Shown here piece after piece: positions 28,203 to 37,759 of a DNA stretch of 64,000 bases (the first letter of the stretch is position 1; each line of letters begins with the position of its first letter). This DNA is from Candidatus Gastranaerophilales bacterium (lineage in GTDB: Bacteria > Cyanobacteriota > Vampirovibrionia > Gastranaerophilales > Gastranaerophilaceae). Made by a program: the position numbers and the translations under genes. The DNA lies in contig CANQNW010000002.1 of assembly GCA_947625305.1 (NCBI GenBank), forward strand, positions 156,581-220,580, read 5' to 3'. Below the pieces are notes generated by a model, which saw nothing but the letters and a program-made list of their open reading frames with translations, was not told the DNA's origin and did not search any database.

Positions 28203-30022
28203 TGAAAAAGTTTATATTAATTTTAACGGCATTTGTAATTAATTTTATTTTAATAAATTTAGCAAATGCCGAAAATTTTGTTATTAATAACTACTCCGTA
28301 AAAATGGATGTAAAAGAAAATAGAACTATTGATATATTTGAAGAAATAAATGTATTTTTTACGGCTAATTCACACGGAATATATAGAATTATTCCTTTAA
28401 AAAATAAAATAGTAAGGGAAAACGGCACAAAAAATACGGAATTTGCCAAAATTACTAATGTATCAGCTTCACAGCTTGTATCAAAAAGAGTAGAGAATAA
28501 CAGATTAAATATAAAAATGGGCGACCCGTTTTATTTCGCTCCCGAAAATCAAACATATACCATAAAATACAACTATGATATGGGAAGGGACAGAGTAAAA
28601 AATGCCGATGAATTTTATTTTAATATTATAGGTACCGACTGGGATACAACCATTTCAAAAGTATATTTTTCAATAACACTTCCAAATGGATTTGATTCAT
28701 CAAAAGTCGGATTTTCAATGGGAAGAAACGGGATTTCGGGTTATAATCCCGATGATTTAAAATTTAAAATTACCGGTAATACAATAAAAGGTTATACAAC
28801 AAGATACCTTAACCCGCATGAAGGATTGACCGTAAGAATAGAATTACCTGAAAATTATTTTACAAAACAGTCAGGAATTGAAGATTATATAATTTTAACG
28901 GCTTTATTATTAACTATATTTCCTGTTATATTATGGGCATTATACGGAAGAGATGACCCCGTAACACCTGTTGTTACTTTTAATCCGCCGGAGAATAAAA
29001 ACAGCGCCGAAATAGAAGTTGAATATAAAGGAACTTCTACAAATAAAGGTATTACATCCCTTATTTTCTACCTCGCAAGCAAAGGATATTTGGAAATAGA
29101 AGATAACGATATAGGATACACAATAAAGAAAATAAAAGAATATGACGGCAAAAAATCAATTGAAAAAGCATTAATGGAGGCACTCTTTAAGGAAGGAAGT
29201 ACAACTGTTTCACAAATAGAACTTGAAACAAGTTCACGATACAAATTATATTGTAATAAAATTCAAAGCAGTTTAAATAAAATCAGAAATTATATATTTG
29301 AAAAAAATTCCTGCAGTTTTCAAAAGCTGGCGATTATTTTTATTTCAATTATCGGACTTGGTTTATTGTTTTTATATACACTGGGCGATTATTCATTTAA
29401 ATTATTTACGGACGGATTTGCATTTTTAATAATATTCCCTGTAATTGCAATAATTATATTTAGTATTTCCTTAGTAAGTAATCAGCAAAAGAATATGGGA
29501 TTTATAACAATATGGTCATTAGGTTTTGGCGGGATTCCCGCTGTGATGTTATTTACCTCCGCAGAAAATATTGAGGGGAATTATCCTGTATTATTAACAG
29601 AATTAGCCTGCATAATAGTAAGTATAATCTGTCTTATTAATATGCCAAAAAGAAATACAAAAGGAAGAATGCTCCTTGGGGAAATTTTAGGATTTAAAAA
29701 GTTTTTGGAAGTATCAGAGAAACCCAGGCTTATTGCACTAATAAATGAAAATCCCAATTATGTAAGTGAAGTTCTACCCTTTGCATATATATTAGATGTA
29801 GCGGATAACCTGATAGACTGCATAGAAAATTATGAAGAATATAAACCATACTGGTACAAAGGAAGATTTAACAGAGAACATTTTCACTCCATAGCAAGCA
29901 GTGTTAATACGGCTTCCGCACCTCCAAGTCCATCCTCATCAAGTCATCACGGAAGTCATGGACATTCAGGCGGAGGACACTCGGGCGGCGGTCACGGCGG
30001 CGGGGGCGGAGGCTCTTGGTAA
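28202..30022 (+). CDS. DUF2207 domain membrane protein with Gly/His-rich tail
   Basis: A 606-residue protein with a signal peptide (residues 1-23). An extracytoplasmic DUF2207 domain (to about 225) contains EEINVFFTANSHGIYRIIPL. One membrane helix lies at about 230-250, a cytoplasmic winged region follows, and further helices lie at about 375-395, 402-425, 440-460 and 470-485. The last 25 residues are Ser/His/Gly-rich and end in GGGGGGSW. The tail is common in this family and its role is unclear. It pairs with the upstream LemA gene, and a terminator follows. Confidence 0.9.
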   Translation: MKKFILILTAFVINFILINLANAENFVINNYSVKMDVKENRTIDIFEEINVFFTANSHGIYRIIPLKNKIVRENGTKNTEFAKITNVSASQLVSKRVENNRLNIKMGDPFYFAPENQTYTIKYNYDMGRDRVKNADEFYFNIIGTDWDTTISKVYFSITLPNGFDSSKVGFSMGRNGISGYNPDDLKFKITGNTIKGYTTRYLNPHEGLTVRIELPENYFTKQSGIEDYIILTALLLTIFPVILWALYGRDDPVTPVVTFNPPENKNSAEIEVEYKGTSTNKGITSLIFYLASKGYLEIEDNDIGYTIKKIKEYDGKKSIEKALMEALFKEGSTTVSQIELETSSRYKLYCNKIQSSLNKIRNYIFEKNSCSFQKLAIIFISIIGLGLLFLYTLGDYSFKLFTDGFAFLIIFPVIAIIIFSISLVSNQQKNMGFITIWSLGFGGIPAVMLFTSAENIEGNYPVLLTELACIIVSIICLINMPKRNTKGRMLLGEILGFKKFLEVSEKPRLIALINENPNYVSEVLPFAYILDVADNLIDCIENYEEYKPYWYKGRFNREHFHSIASSVNTASAPPSPSSSSHHGSHGHSGGGHSGGGHGGGGGGSW

Positions 30023-30036
30023 AATTTATAAAAAAA

Positions 30037-30064
30037 ATGAGAGAGGTTTTACCTCTCTTTTTTT
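30037..30064 (+). terminator. terminator after the LemA/DUF2207 operon
   Basis: GAGAGG-TTTTA-CCTCTC hairpin followed by seven T residues, directly downstream of the DUF2207 stop. Confidence 0.88.
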
Positions 30065-30098
30065 GAGTTATACTAATATTTAGAAAAAGGCACGAAAT

Positions 30099-31517
30099 AT
30101 GTATAATCCAAAATCCACTAAAGCTGAAGAATTTATTAATAACGAAGAAATTTTAAACTCAATCAAATATGCTGAAAATAACAGTAATAATATCGAAGTT
30201 ATAAATCAAATTATTGAAAAAGCAAAACAGAAAAAAGGTTTAACCCACAAAGAAGCAGCCGTATTACTTTTAACAACAGATAAAGAAAAAATTAATGAAA
30301 TCTATAATCTGGCAAAAGAAATAAAAGAAGAATATTACGGAAACAGAATAGTTCTTTTTGCACCGCTATACTTATCAAATTATTGCATAAACGGCTGTAC
30401 ATACTGCCCGTATCACGCAAAAAATAAACATATCCCCCGCAAAAAAATGACGCAGGAGGAAATAAGAAATGAGGTCATTGCACTTCAGGATATGGGGCAT
30501 AAAAGGTTAGCCATAGAATCAGGAGAAGACCCCGTTAATAATCCTATTGAATATATTCTTGAGTCAATAAAAACAATTTATTCAATAAAACATAAAAATG
30601 GAGCAATCCGCAGAGTTAATGTTAATATAGCTGCAACAACCGTTGAAAACTATAGAAAACTGCACGAGGCGGGAATTGGCACTTATATATTATTTCAAGA
30701 AACCTATAATAAAGAAAGCTACGAAAAACTGCACCCCACAGGCCCTAAACATAACTATGCCTACCACACGGAAGCCATGGATAGAGCCATGCAGGGAGGC
30801 ATTGATGATGTGGGCTTAGGTGTATTATTCGGACTTGAAGACTACCGATATGAATTAATTGCGCTTTTAATGCACGCAGAACATTTAGAAACCCTCTACG
30901 GCATAGGGCCTCATACAATTAGTGTTCCGAGAATAAGGCGGGCAGATGATATAGACCCTGCTTCATTTTCTAATGCAATAGATGATGAAACATTTAAAAA
31001 ACTTGTTGCCGTAATAAGAATAGCTGTCCCATATACGGGCATGATTGTTTCAACAAGAGAAAACAAAGAATGCAGAAAAGCCGTTTTAGAACTTGGTATT
31101 TCTCAAATATCGGGCGGTTCTAAAACCAGTGTGGGAGGTTATTATAAGCCCGAAAAAGAAGATGAAGACTCCAGTCAGTTTGAAGTTAATGATAACAGAA
31201 CTCTTGATGAAGTTGTAAATTGGCTTATGGAACTTAATTATCTTCCGAGTTTCTGCACAGCCTGCTACGGGTCAGGCAGAACAGGCGACAGATTTATGTC
31301 CATCTGTAAAAATCTTCAAATTCATAACTTCTGTCTGCCAAACGCAATAATGACTTTGAAAGAATACTTAGTTGATTATGCCTCCGACATTACTAAACAA
31401 ACGGGCGAAAAACTTATTTTAAAAGAGCTTGAAAAAATAAATGATAAAGAGCGCAAACAGCTTGTCATTTCAAACCTTGATAAAATAGTTTCGGGCGAAC
31501 GCAACTTTAAATTTTAG
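30099..31517 (+). CDS. hydG: [FeFe]-hydrogenase maturase HydG (radical SAM tyrosine lyase)
   Basis: HydG splits tyrosine to give the CO and CN ligands of the H-cluster. The 472-residue protein has the radical SAM CxxxCxxC at Cys96, Cys100, Cys103 (NYCINGCTYCPYH). The HydG blocks ESGEDPVNNPIEYI, QETYNKESYEKLHP and GPHTISVPRIRRADD follow. The C-terminal auxiliary-cluster cysteines lie in FCTACYGSGRTGDRFMSIC, which separates HydG from the related ThiH. HydE, HydF and the hydrogenase itself are not in the window. The ACT/UPF0210 pair follows on the same strand. Confidence 0.96.
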   Translation: MYNPKSTKAEEFINNEEILNSIKYAENNSNNIEVINQIIEKAKQKKGLTHKEAAVLLLTTDKEKINEIYNLAKEIKEEYYGNRIVLFAPLYLSNYCINGCTYCPYHAKNKHIPRKKMTQEEIRNEVIALQDMGHKRLAIESGEDPVNNPIEYILESIKTIYSIKHKNGAIRRVNVNIAATTVENYRKLHEAGIGTYILFQETYNKESYEKLHPTGPKHNYAYHTEAMDRAMQGGIDDVGLGVLFGLEDYRYELIALLMHAEHLETLYGIGPHTISVPRIRRADDIDPASFSNAIDDETFKKLVAVIRIAVPYTGMIVSTRENKECRKAVLELGISQISGGSKTSVGGYYKPEKEDEDSSQFEVNDNRTLDEVVNWLMELNYLPSFCTACYGSGRTGDRFMSICKNLQIHNFCLPNAIMTLKEYLVDYASDITKQTGEKLILKELEKINDKERKQLVISNLDKIVSGERNFKF

Positions 31518-31581
31518 ATTAATATTTGATTTTAGGTGCATTTATTTATACAATAAATTTATACAAATGATTGGAGTATAA

Positions 31582-31860
31582 ATGGACGAAAATAAAATAA
31601 TCGTTACCATATCAGGTAAAGACGGTGTAGGGATAGTCGCAGAAATTGCATCTGTATTGGCTAAATATGAAGTTAATATAGAAGATATAAGGCAAACCAT
31701 TATGCAGGGCTGTTTTATGATGTTTTTACTGGCTGATATAAGTAAATCAAAATACTCTTTTAAAGAAATAAAAGATTCCCTAACCCAAACAGGCGCAAAA
31801 CTCGGAATGGAAATTTGGGTTCAGAAAAAAGAAATTTTTGATAAAATGCACACTATTTAA
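31582..31860 (+). CDS. ACT domain protein (UPF0237)
   Basis: A 92-residue stand-alone ACT domain: IIVTISGKDGVGIVAEIASV, then ANVNIEDI-like VNIEDIRQTIMQGCFMMFLL. Proteins of this kind are usually ligand-binding regulators. It lies 10 bases upstream of the UPF0210 gene, and the two families are found together in many bacteria and archaea. An amino acid ligand is likely from family knowledge but is not shown by the sequence. Confidence 0.93.
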   Translation: MDENKIIVTISGKDGVGIVAEIASVLAKYEVNIEDIRQTIMQGCFMMFLLADISKSKYSFKEIKDSLTQTGAKLGMEIWVQKKEIFDKMHTI

Positions 31861-31870
31861 GGAATTTTAA

Positions 31871-33238
31871 ATGACTTTCTTTAACGAAAAATCAATTATT
31901 GAAACAATAAATATGATTAAGGTTCATAACTTAGATATAAGAACCGTAACACTTGCTTTAAGCTTACGTGATTGTGCGGGCGAAAATGTAAAAGAAGTCG
32001 GAGATAAAATTTATAATAAAATTATAAAGTATGCAAAAAATCTTGATAAATACGCATCAGAATTGGAGGAAGAATATTCAATTCCGATAATAAACCGCAG
32101 AATTACCGTAACTCCAATTTCACTTATAGGTGAATCGTGCAGAGAATATGATTATGTATACCTTGCAAAAGTATTGGATAAAGCGGCGCAAGAGGTTAAA
32201 GTTAATTTTATAGGCGGATTTTCCGCACTCGTTGAAAAGGGCTGTACAAAAGGCGACACAGCGCTTATAGAGAGTATTCCCGAGGCATTAAAAGAAACTC
32301 AAAGAGTATGCTCTTCAATTAATCTTGCCACAACAAAAGCGGGAATAAATATGAATGCCGTAAAAAAAATGGGCGGAATAATAAAAGAAACCGCAAGATT
32401 AACTGCCGAAAATGACGGAATAGGCGCAGCAAAACTTGTATGTTTTTGTAACTCGGTAGGGGATAACCCGTTTATGGCAGGCGCATACCACGGCTACGGT
32501 GAAAGCGAATGCGCTCTTAATATCGGAGTATCAGGCCCCGGTGTTGTCAGAGCGGCAGTAGAAAATCTGCCTAAAGATGCCGATTTTGGCACTCTTGCAA
32601 ATAAAATTAAACAAACGGCATTTAAAATAACCTCAACAGGTGAACTGGTCGGACGCAGAATGGCTGAAAAAATGAATATTCCTTTCGGAATAATAGACCT
32701 TTCTTTAGCCCCAACCCCCGCTATAGGCGACTCTGTTGCAGGAATATTTCAAGCAATGGGCTTGGAACACACGGGCGCTCACGGAACAACTGCAGCTCTT
32801 GCTATGCTTAATGATGCCGTTAAAAAAGGCGGAATTATGGCAAGTTCTTATGTGGGAGGACTTTCAGGCGCATTCATCCCCGTCAGCGAAGATGCGGGCA
32901 TGATTGAAGCAGCCTCAAAAGGAGTGCTTACATTTGATAAACTGGAAGCTATGACCTGCGTATGTTCTGTTGGTCTGGATATGATTGCAATCCCAGGAGA
33001 CACACCCGAAAGCACAATTTCGGGAATTATAGCCGATGAGGCTGCAATAGGTATGATTAACAAAAAAACTACTGCGGTTAGAATTATTCCCGTTCCGAAT
33101 AAAAAAGTCGGAGATAAAGCCGTATACGGCGGACTTTTAGGCGAGGCACCCATCATGCCCGTCAGCGGATTATCCTCTGAAACATTTATAAACAGAGGCG
33201 GAAGAATCCCCGCCCCAATTCATAGTCTTAACAACTAG
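31871..33238 (+). CDS. UPF0210 (DUF711/PFL) family protein
   Basis: A 455-residue cytosolic protein of the UPF0210 family, recognised by its opening ([20 protein letters not shown]), [44 protein letters not shown] and a Gly-rich C-terminal half ([13 protein letters not shown]). The biochemical function is not established, although the fold is related to glycyl radical enzymes. It forms a tight pair with the ACT protein and follows hydG, which may hint at an anaerobic role. That last point is inference from context. Confidence 0.93.
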   Translation: MTFFNEKSIIETINMIKVHNLDIRTVTLALSLRDCAGENVKEVGDKIYNKIIKYAKNLDKYASELEEEYSIPIINRRITVTPISLIGESCREYDYVYLAKVLDKAAQEVKVNFIGGFSALVEKGCTKGDTALIESIPEALKETQRVCSSINLATTKAGINMNAVKKMGGIIKETARLTAENDGIGAAKLVCFCNSVGDNPFMAGAYHGYGESECALNIGVSGPGVVRAAVENLPKDADFGTLANKIKQTAFKITSTGELVGRRMAEKMNIPFGIIDLSLAPTPAIGDSVAGIFQAMGLEHTGAHGTTAALAMLNDAVKKGGIMASSYVGGLSGAFIPVSEDAGMIEAASKGVLTFDKLEAMTCVCSVGLDMIAIPGDTPESTISGIIADEAAIGMINKKTTAVRIIPVPNKKVGDKAVYGGLLGEAPIMPVSGLSSETFINRGGRIPAPIHSLNN

Positions 33239-33248
33239 GGAGCAGATT

Positions 33249-33902
33249 TTGCAAATTATAGGTTTTAGAAAAATCAGAAAATATTATTTACTGTATAAAA
33301 TGTACAATAGAGGCATTTATAGGGAACTACTCGGGGAATACCCAAAAGCTTTAAATTTCCTTTTTTATGCACTTTCGCTGAAAAGCAGTTCTTTAAAAAT
33401 TTATAAAGCATTAGGCAGGGTATATACAAAAAATAAAAACTACTTAAATGCGCTGGATTACTACTCAAAAGCAATAGAAAAATTCCCTGATGAGGCTGAA
33501 ATATATGCATTTAAAGCAGATATACACAGGAAAATGAAAGAATATGATTTAGCAATAAATCATTATAATACCGCAATTGAGCATGATTACTCAAATAACG
33601 AATATTACATTAAAAGAGCCTTCATAAAATATTACATTGATGATATTCAAGGTGCAATTAATGATATGACTGCAGCTATTTCACACAACAATAAATCAGA
33701 TTTTTTATACTCTCAAAGAGCATTTTATAAATTTCAGAAAAAAATGTATGAAAGTTCAATAGAAGATTACACAAAAGCAATTAATATAAATCCGAAGAAA
33801 GGTCATTATTACTACATGAGAGGAACTTCGGAAAATTTAATCGGCAAAAATACTCAAGCGCAAAGTGATTTTGACATATATCAAAAATCTTTACAAAACT
33901 AA
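33249..33902 (+). CDS. TPR-repeat protein
   Basis: A 217-residue soluble protein with at least four tetratricopeptide repeats: LKIYKALGRVYTKNKNYLNA, AEIYAFKADIHRKMKEYDLA, NEYYIKRAFIKYYIDDIQGA and SDFLYSQRAFYKFQKKMYES. The likely start is a TTG at 33249, with GGGAG at good spacing; an ATG at 33300 is the alternative. It begins 10 bases after the UPF0210 stop, so it may be read from the same mRNA. Partners are unknown. Confidence 0.85.
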   Translation: MQIIGFRKIRKYYLLYKMYNRGIYRELLGEYPKALNFLFYALSLKSSSLKIYKALGRVYTKNKNYLNALDYYSKAIEKFPDEAEIYAFKADIHRKMKEYDLAINHYNTAIEHDYSNNEYYIKRAFIKYYIDDIQGAINDMTAAISHNNKSDFLYSQRAFYKFQKKMYESSIEDYTKAININPKKGHYYYMRGTSENLIGKNTQAQSDFDIYQKSLQN

Positions 33903-33970
33903 ATAGCAAAAATATCAATCTTTAGTTTTAAAACAAACAGTTAAAATTTTTGTTTTATTTAGGAGGCAGC

Positions 33971-34633
33971 ATGCAAATTTCAAAAGTAAACAGTTTTAAT
34001 ACCGCCTTTAAAGGTCAAAGCGAAATCAGAAAAAAAACTAATTGGGGTAAACCCGCATCCGATAAACCGATTGAAATAACGGCAGAAGATGTATCAAGAC
34101 CATTTAGTATTGTTACGGAAGGAAAAGCAGGATATATAAGTCAAACAAAGGAGGATGCATCTTGCAGAGTATATTATGCCGATCCTGATGAAAAAATAAC
34201 AAACGATATAAAGAAATCAAATAAATATATAGTCCAATGGGAAGATAGAACCCAGCCTGTTACAATGAAAGACATAAAAAAAGCTAAAACAATTGAAGAA
34301 CTCAACGGTCTGCTTATAGCTTCAAAACCGCACCGCAGTTTATACCACGCACGAAGAAACTATTATGAAAGACTTCTTGAACCCATTGAGCAGATTAAAG
34401 ATAAAAACACATATGCTCTAAGGTGGAGAATGAAAGATTATCAGGAAAACCCGACACCTGAAAATAAACAAAAAGTTGAAGAATTAAAAGCCTCTTTAGA
34501 TCCTGAAGGAGAATTAATTAAAACATACAACGATTTATTTAAAAAGGCCTGCGATAATGCAACCATTTATAGCGACGATAAATTACTTGAAAGGGCAATA
34601 AAAGAAAAAATAGCTGAATTATCCCAAGAATAA
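33971..34633 (+). CDS. uncharacterised protein with N-terminal NTAFKG motif
   Basis: A 220-residue soluble protein from the ATG at 33971, which has a perfect AGGAGG. It opens MQISKVNSFNTAFKGQ, with the FKG motif at residues 13-15. There is no classical signal peptide or membrane helix. The body is charged, with a helical C-terminal half (LRWRMKDYQENPTPENKQKV). I recognise no enzyme family. The short N-terminal motif is shared with two other unrelated proteins in the window, which suggests a lineage-specific tag. A terminator follows the stop. Confidence 0.75.
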   Translation: MQISKVNSFNTAFKGQSEIRKKTNWGKPASDKPIEITAEDVSRPFSIVTEGKAGYISQTKEDASCRVYYADPDEKITNDIKKSNKYIVQWEDRTQPVTMKDIKKAKTIEELNGLLIASKPHRSLYHARRNYYERLLEPIEQIKDKNTYALRWRMKDYQENPTPENKQKVEELKASLDPEGELIKTYNDLFKKACDNATIYSDDKLLERAIKEKIAELSQE

Positions 34634-34651
34634 GCACGACATTTTATATAA

Positions 34652-34680
34652 ATAAAAGACCCCCAAAAGGGGTCTTTTCT
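34652..34680. terminator. terminator between convergent genes
   Basis: AAAAGACCCC and GGGGTCTTTT arms with an AAAA-type loop and T/A-rich flanks serve both the upstream plus-strand gene and the minus-strand hydrolase. Confidence 0.88.
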
Positions 34681-34683
34681 TAT

Positions 34684-35721
34684 TTATTTTAAGTTATCTT
34701 TAAAGAATTTTTCAATTTTATCAAAAGGAATTATATCTGTTTTATCATACAAATCCGTATGGGAAGCATTCGGAATAATCATTAATTCTTTGTTATCACC
34801 TTTTAATTTTTTGAAAGCATCCTCACTAAAGTAACGGCTGTGTGCTTTTTCACCGTGAATTAAAAGTACGGCATTTCTTATTTCATTAGAAAATGCTAAA
34901 ATCGGCTGATTGATAAAAGACATACAGCCCGTAACATTCCATCCGTCATTAGAGTTTAAAGAGCGCTTATGGTAGCCTCTTTTGGTTTTGTAGTAATCAT
35001 AATAGTCTTTAACAAAATAAGGTGCATCATCAGGCAAGGGGTCAACAACTCCTCCGCCTCTTTTGTATTTACCCGATTTATAATCTTCAATTCGTTGAGC
35101 ATTTAAAGATTTTTTTATTTCATATCTGGCATTTTCATCGGTTTTATCAAAATATCCGTAAGTATTAACTCTGGACATATCATACATAGTAGAGGCAACA
35201 GTTGCTTTTATTCTTGTATCAATGGCAGCAGCATTTATTGCCATACCTCCCCACCCGCAAATACCAATTATTCCGATTTTTTCAGGGTCAACATTATCTT
35301 GAACGGACAAGAAATCAACAGCGGCTTGAAAATCTTCGGTATTTATATCAGGTGATGCCATATATCTCGGTTCACCGCCTGATTCGCCCGTAAATGAAGG
35401 GTCAAAAGCTATGGTTAAAAATCCTCTTTTTGCCATTTCCTGCGCATATAAACCTGATGATTGTTCTTTTACTGCGCCAAATGGCCCTGATACCGCAATT
35501 GCAGGAAGTTTTCCCGTATATTTTTTCGGAGTATACATATCCGCAGCAAGGGTTATCCCGTATCTGTTTCGGAAGGTCACCTTTTTGTGATTTACTTCGT
35601 CACTTTGTGCAAAAACTTTATCCCATTTTTGCTCTAATTTCAATTCTTTAGCATGTGTCATATTTTGAACTCCCGTTATTAATAATAAACCTAAACAAAA
35701 CAATAAGATTTTTTTAACCAT
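34684..35721 (-). CDS. exported alpha/beta hydrolase with cysteine nucleophile elbow
   Basis: A 345-residue protein from the ATG at 35721 (GAGG at good spacing), with a signal peptide (MVKKILLFCLGLLLI..., cleavage near residue 24). The alpha/beta hydrolase core shows LAADMYTPKKYTGKLPAIAV, FDPSFTGESGG, an elbow IGICGWGGMA with Cys in place of the usual Ser, LIHGEKAHSRYFSEDA and a final H in NASHTDLYD. Cysteine at the elbow is known in dienelactone hydrolases. The substrate is unknown. The start overlaps the upstream acetyltransferase by 8 bases, so the two are translationally linked. Confidence 0.85.
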   Translation of the reverse strand: MVKKILLFCLGLLLITGVQNMTHAKELKLEQKWDKVFAQSDEVNHKKVTFRNRYGITLAADMYTPKKYTGKLPAIAVSGPFGAVKEQSSGLYAQEMAKRGFLTIAFDPSFTGESGGEPRYMASPDINTEDFQAAVDFLSVQDNVDPEKIGIIGICGWGGMAINAAAIDTRIKATVASTMYDMSRVNTYGYFDKTDENARYEIKKSLNAQRIEDYKSGKYKRGGGVVDPLPDDAPYFVKDYYDYYKTKRGYHKRSLNSNDGWNVTGCMSFINQPILAFSNEIRNAVLLIHGEKAHSRYFSEDAFKKLKGDNKELMIIPNASHTDLYDKTDIIPFDKIEKFFKDNLK

Positions 35722-36346
35722 TTTCAACCTCAATCTTTTTTATTAATTTTGCAGGATTACCTGCTACAATAGTATTTTTCATCACATTTTTAGTAACAAC
35801 ACTTCCTGCACCAACTATTGCACCATCACCTATATTTACACCCGGCAGAATAGTACAATCAGCACCTATCCAGACATCATTGCCTATTTTTACCGGAGAA
35901 GGTGTTAAATTTGCCCGTTTTTTCGGATTTATTTCATGATTTAACGTTGCAATAGTTACATTGTGACCGATTAGAACGTTATTTCCTATTTCAATTCCGC
36001 CTTGGTCTTGAAATCGACAGCAAGAGTTAATAAAAACATTCTTCCCGATTTTTATATTTTTTCCGCAGTCCGTATAAAAAGGCGGAAACAGTCTGAAACT
36101 TTTATCTGTTTTCCTGCCTGTCAATTCGCTCATAAGTTCAACTATTTCTTCCGGGGTATGATATTTATTATTAATTTTCATAGTTATGCTTATAGCTTCT
36201 TGGCTTAATATATTAAACATATCAAAAATCTTACTGCCCGATTTTACATATGTTCCCTCTGTCATTAATTTCCTGAATTCAGATATATTCATGATTTCCT
36301 TCAATATTTTATTATATGTCCCTCGTGCCTTTTTATTATTAAACAT
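35714..36346 (-). CDS. hexapeptide-repeat O-acetyltransferase (maltose/galactoside type)
   Basis: A 210-residue left-handed beta-helix acetyltransferase. The N-terminal Mac region (SEFRKLMTEGTYVKSGSKIF) is followed by hexapeptide repeats. NVTIATLNHEINPKKRANLT carries the catalytic His, and KIGNDVWIGADCTILPGVNI and AIVGAGSVVTKNV follow, matching LacA/Maa/NodL. It uses acetyl-CoA to acetylate a sugar hydroxyl. It lies upstream of, and overlaps, the exported alpha/beta hydrolase, and is divergent from the phosphonate operon, so a glycan-related role is plausible but not shown. Confidence 0.93.
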   Translation of the reverse strand: MFNNKKARGTYNKILKEIMNISEFRKLMTEGTYVKSGSKIFDMFNILSQEAISITMKINNKYHTPEEIVELMSELTGRKTDKSFRLFPPFYTDCGKNIKIGKNVFINSCCRFQDQGGIEIGNNVLIGHNVTIATLNHEINPKKRANLTPSPVKIGNDVWIGADCTILPGVNIGDGAIVGAGSVVTKNVMKNTIVAGNPAKLIKKIEVENG

Positions 36347-36439
36347 CTTTTCTAAAATATCAAATTTTATTTTAATAATAAGATATTTATAATATAATAA
36401 AATTTATATTGTAAATTTAGGCAGAAAGGCTGCATTATA

Positions 36440-37759
36440 ATGGTAAAAGTATATATAGGAATGAGTGCAGATTTATTACACCCCGGACACTTAAATATTA
36501 TAAATGAAGCAAGAAAAATTATAAATGAAATGGGGGGGGGGAATTTAATTGTAGGACTTCTTACCGATAAAGCCATTGCAAGTTATAAACGACTTCCTTA
36601 TATGAGCTGGGAACAGCGAAAAACTGTTGTCGAAAATATAAAAGGAGTAACAGAAGTAATTCCGCAGGAAACTTTAGATTATGTTCCGAATTTATTAAAA
36701 ATTAAGCCCGATTATGTATTACACGGTGATGACTGGAAAACAGGGATACAGGCAGCAACAAGACAAAAAATAGTAGATGTTATGAGCGAGTGGGGCGGAA
36801 AGGTTATTGATATTCCCTACACGAAAGGAATTTCTTCAACTCAATTAAATAAAATTTTAAAGGAAGTAGGAACTACACCTGAAATAAGAAGCTATAGATT
36901 AAAAAGACTTATAAATTCAAAGGATATAGTAACAATATGCGAAGCTCATAACGGACTTTCAGGTTTAATTGTTGAGAATACTTTTATTGAAGAAAATAAT
37001 AAAAAGATAGAATTCGACGGGATTTGGATATCTTCATTAACCCAATCAGCGGCACAAGCTAAACCTGATATCGGATACCTTGATACAACTTCAAGAATGT
37101 CTACATTAAATGATATTTTAGAAGTAACAACAAAACCTATTATATATGACGGCGATAACGGAGGACCAACCGAACATTTTATATTCACGGTTAAAACTCT
37201 TGAAAGGCTTGGTGTTTCAGCTATCATTATTGAAGATAAAATCGGATTAAAGAAAAACTCTCTTTTTGGAACGGAGGTTGAACAGAAACAAGATACCCCC
37301 GAGGATTTTGCTTTAAAAATCCATGCAGGTAAACAGGCACAGGTAACTGAAAACTTTATGATAATTGCCAGAATAGAAAGTCTTATTCTTGAAAAGGGTA
37401 TGGAAGATGCAATAAGTCGAGCTAAAACATATCTTAATGCGGGGGCTGACGGTATTATGATTCATTCCAGAAAAAATACTTTTGATGAAATAAAAGAATT
37501 TGCTTCAATTTATAATAAACTGCCGAATAGAAAACCGCTTATTGTTGTTCCTTCTTCTTACAGTACAGTTACGGAGGATGAACTTATTAAAAACGGAATA
37601 AATATAGTAATATACGCAAATCATCTTTTAAGAGCAGCATACCCTGCCATGGTTAATACCGCAAAATCAATCCTTGGAAACCACAGATGTAAAGAGGCTT
37701 CTGACGATTATTGCATGAAAATTAAAGATATTATTACACTAATTCCGGGAGCGCAATAA
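36440..37759 (+). CDS. cytidylyltransferase-phosphoenolpyruvate mutase fusion
   Basis: A 439-residue two-domain enzyme. Residues 1-135 are a nucleotidyltransferase domain with HPGH at 14-17 and the family ISSTQLNK end. Residues 150-439 are PEP mutase of the isocitrate lyase superfamily, with DGDNGGP at 237-243 and the diagnostic EDK(x5)NS at 265-274 ([10 protein letters not shown]). The mutase turns PEP into phosphonopyruvate, the entry to C-P compounds. The first domain probably activates a phosphonate with CTP. A run of 10 G at codons 31-34 makes the frame slippery: 9 or 11 G would stop translation within about 12 codons. The next gene starts directly after the stop. Confidence 0.93.
   Translation: MVKVYIGMSADLLHPGHLNIINEARKIINEMGGGNLIVGLLTDKAIASYKRLPYMSWEQRKTVVENIKGVTEVIPQETLDYVPNLLKIKPDYVLHGDDWKTGIQAATRQKIVDVMSEWGGKVIDIPYTKGISSTQLNKILKEVGTTPEIRSYRLKRLINSKDIVTICEAHNGLSGLIVENTFIEENNKKIEFDGIWISSLTQSAAQAKPDIGYLDTTSRMSTLNDILEVTTKPIIYDGDNGGPTEHFIFTVKTLERLGVSAIIIEDKIGLKKNSLFGTEVEQKQDTPEDFALKIHAGKQAQVTENFMIIARIESLILEKGMEDAISRAKTYLNAGADGIMIHSRKNTFDEIKEFASIYNKLPNRKPLIVVPSSYSTVTEDELIKNGINIVIYANHLLRAAYPAMVNTAKSILGNHRCKEASDDYCMKIKDIITLIPGAQ
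36532..36541 (+). repeat. poly-G tract (10 G) in the PEP mutase fusion gene
   Basis: Ten consecutive G, of which the first ends an ATG codon and nine encode Gly-Gly-Gly. It lies in the cytidylyltransferase domain after EARKIINE. The assembled length keeps the frame open. Loss or gain of one G brings a stop (TAA) soon after. Confidence 0.95.

Noticed and set aside
29901..30083. ORF in another frame over the Gly/His-rich tail of the DUF2207 protein
   Set aside because: It arises from the repetitive GGC/CAC codons in the tail and ends within the terminator.
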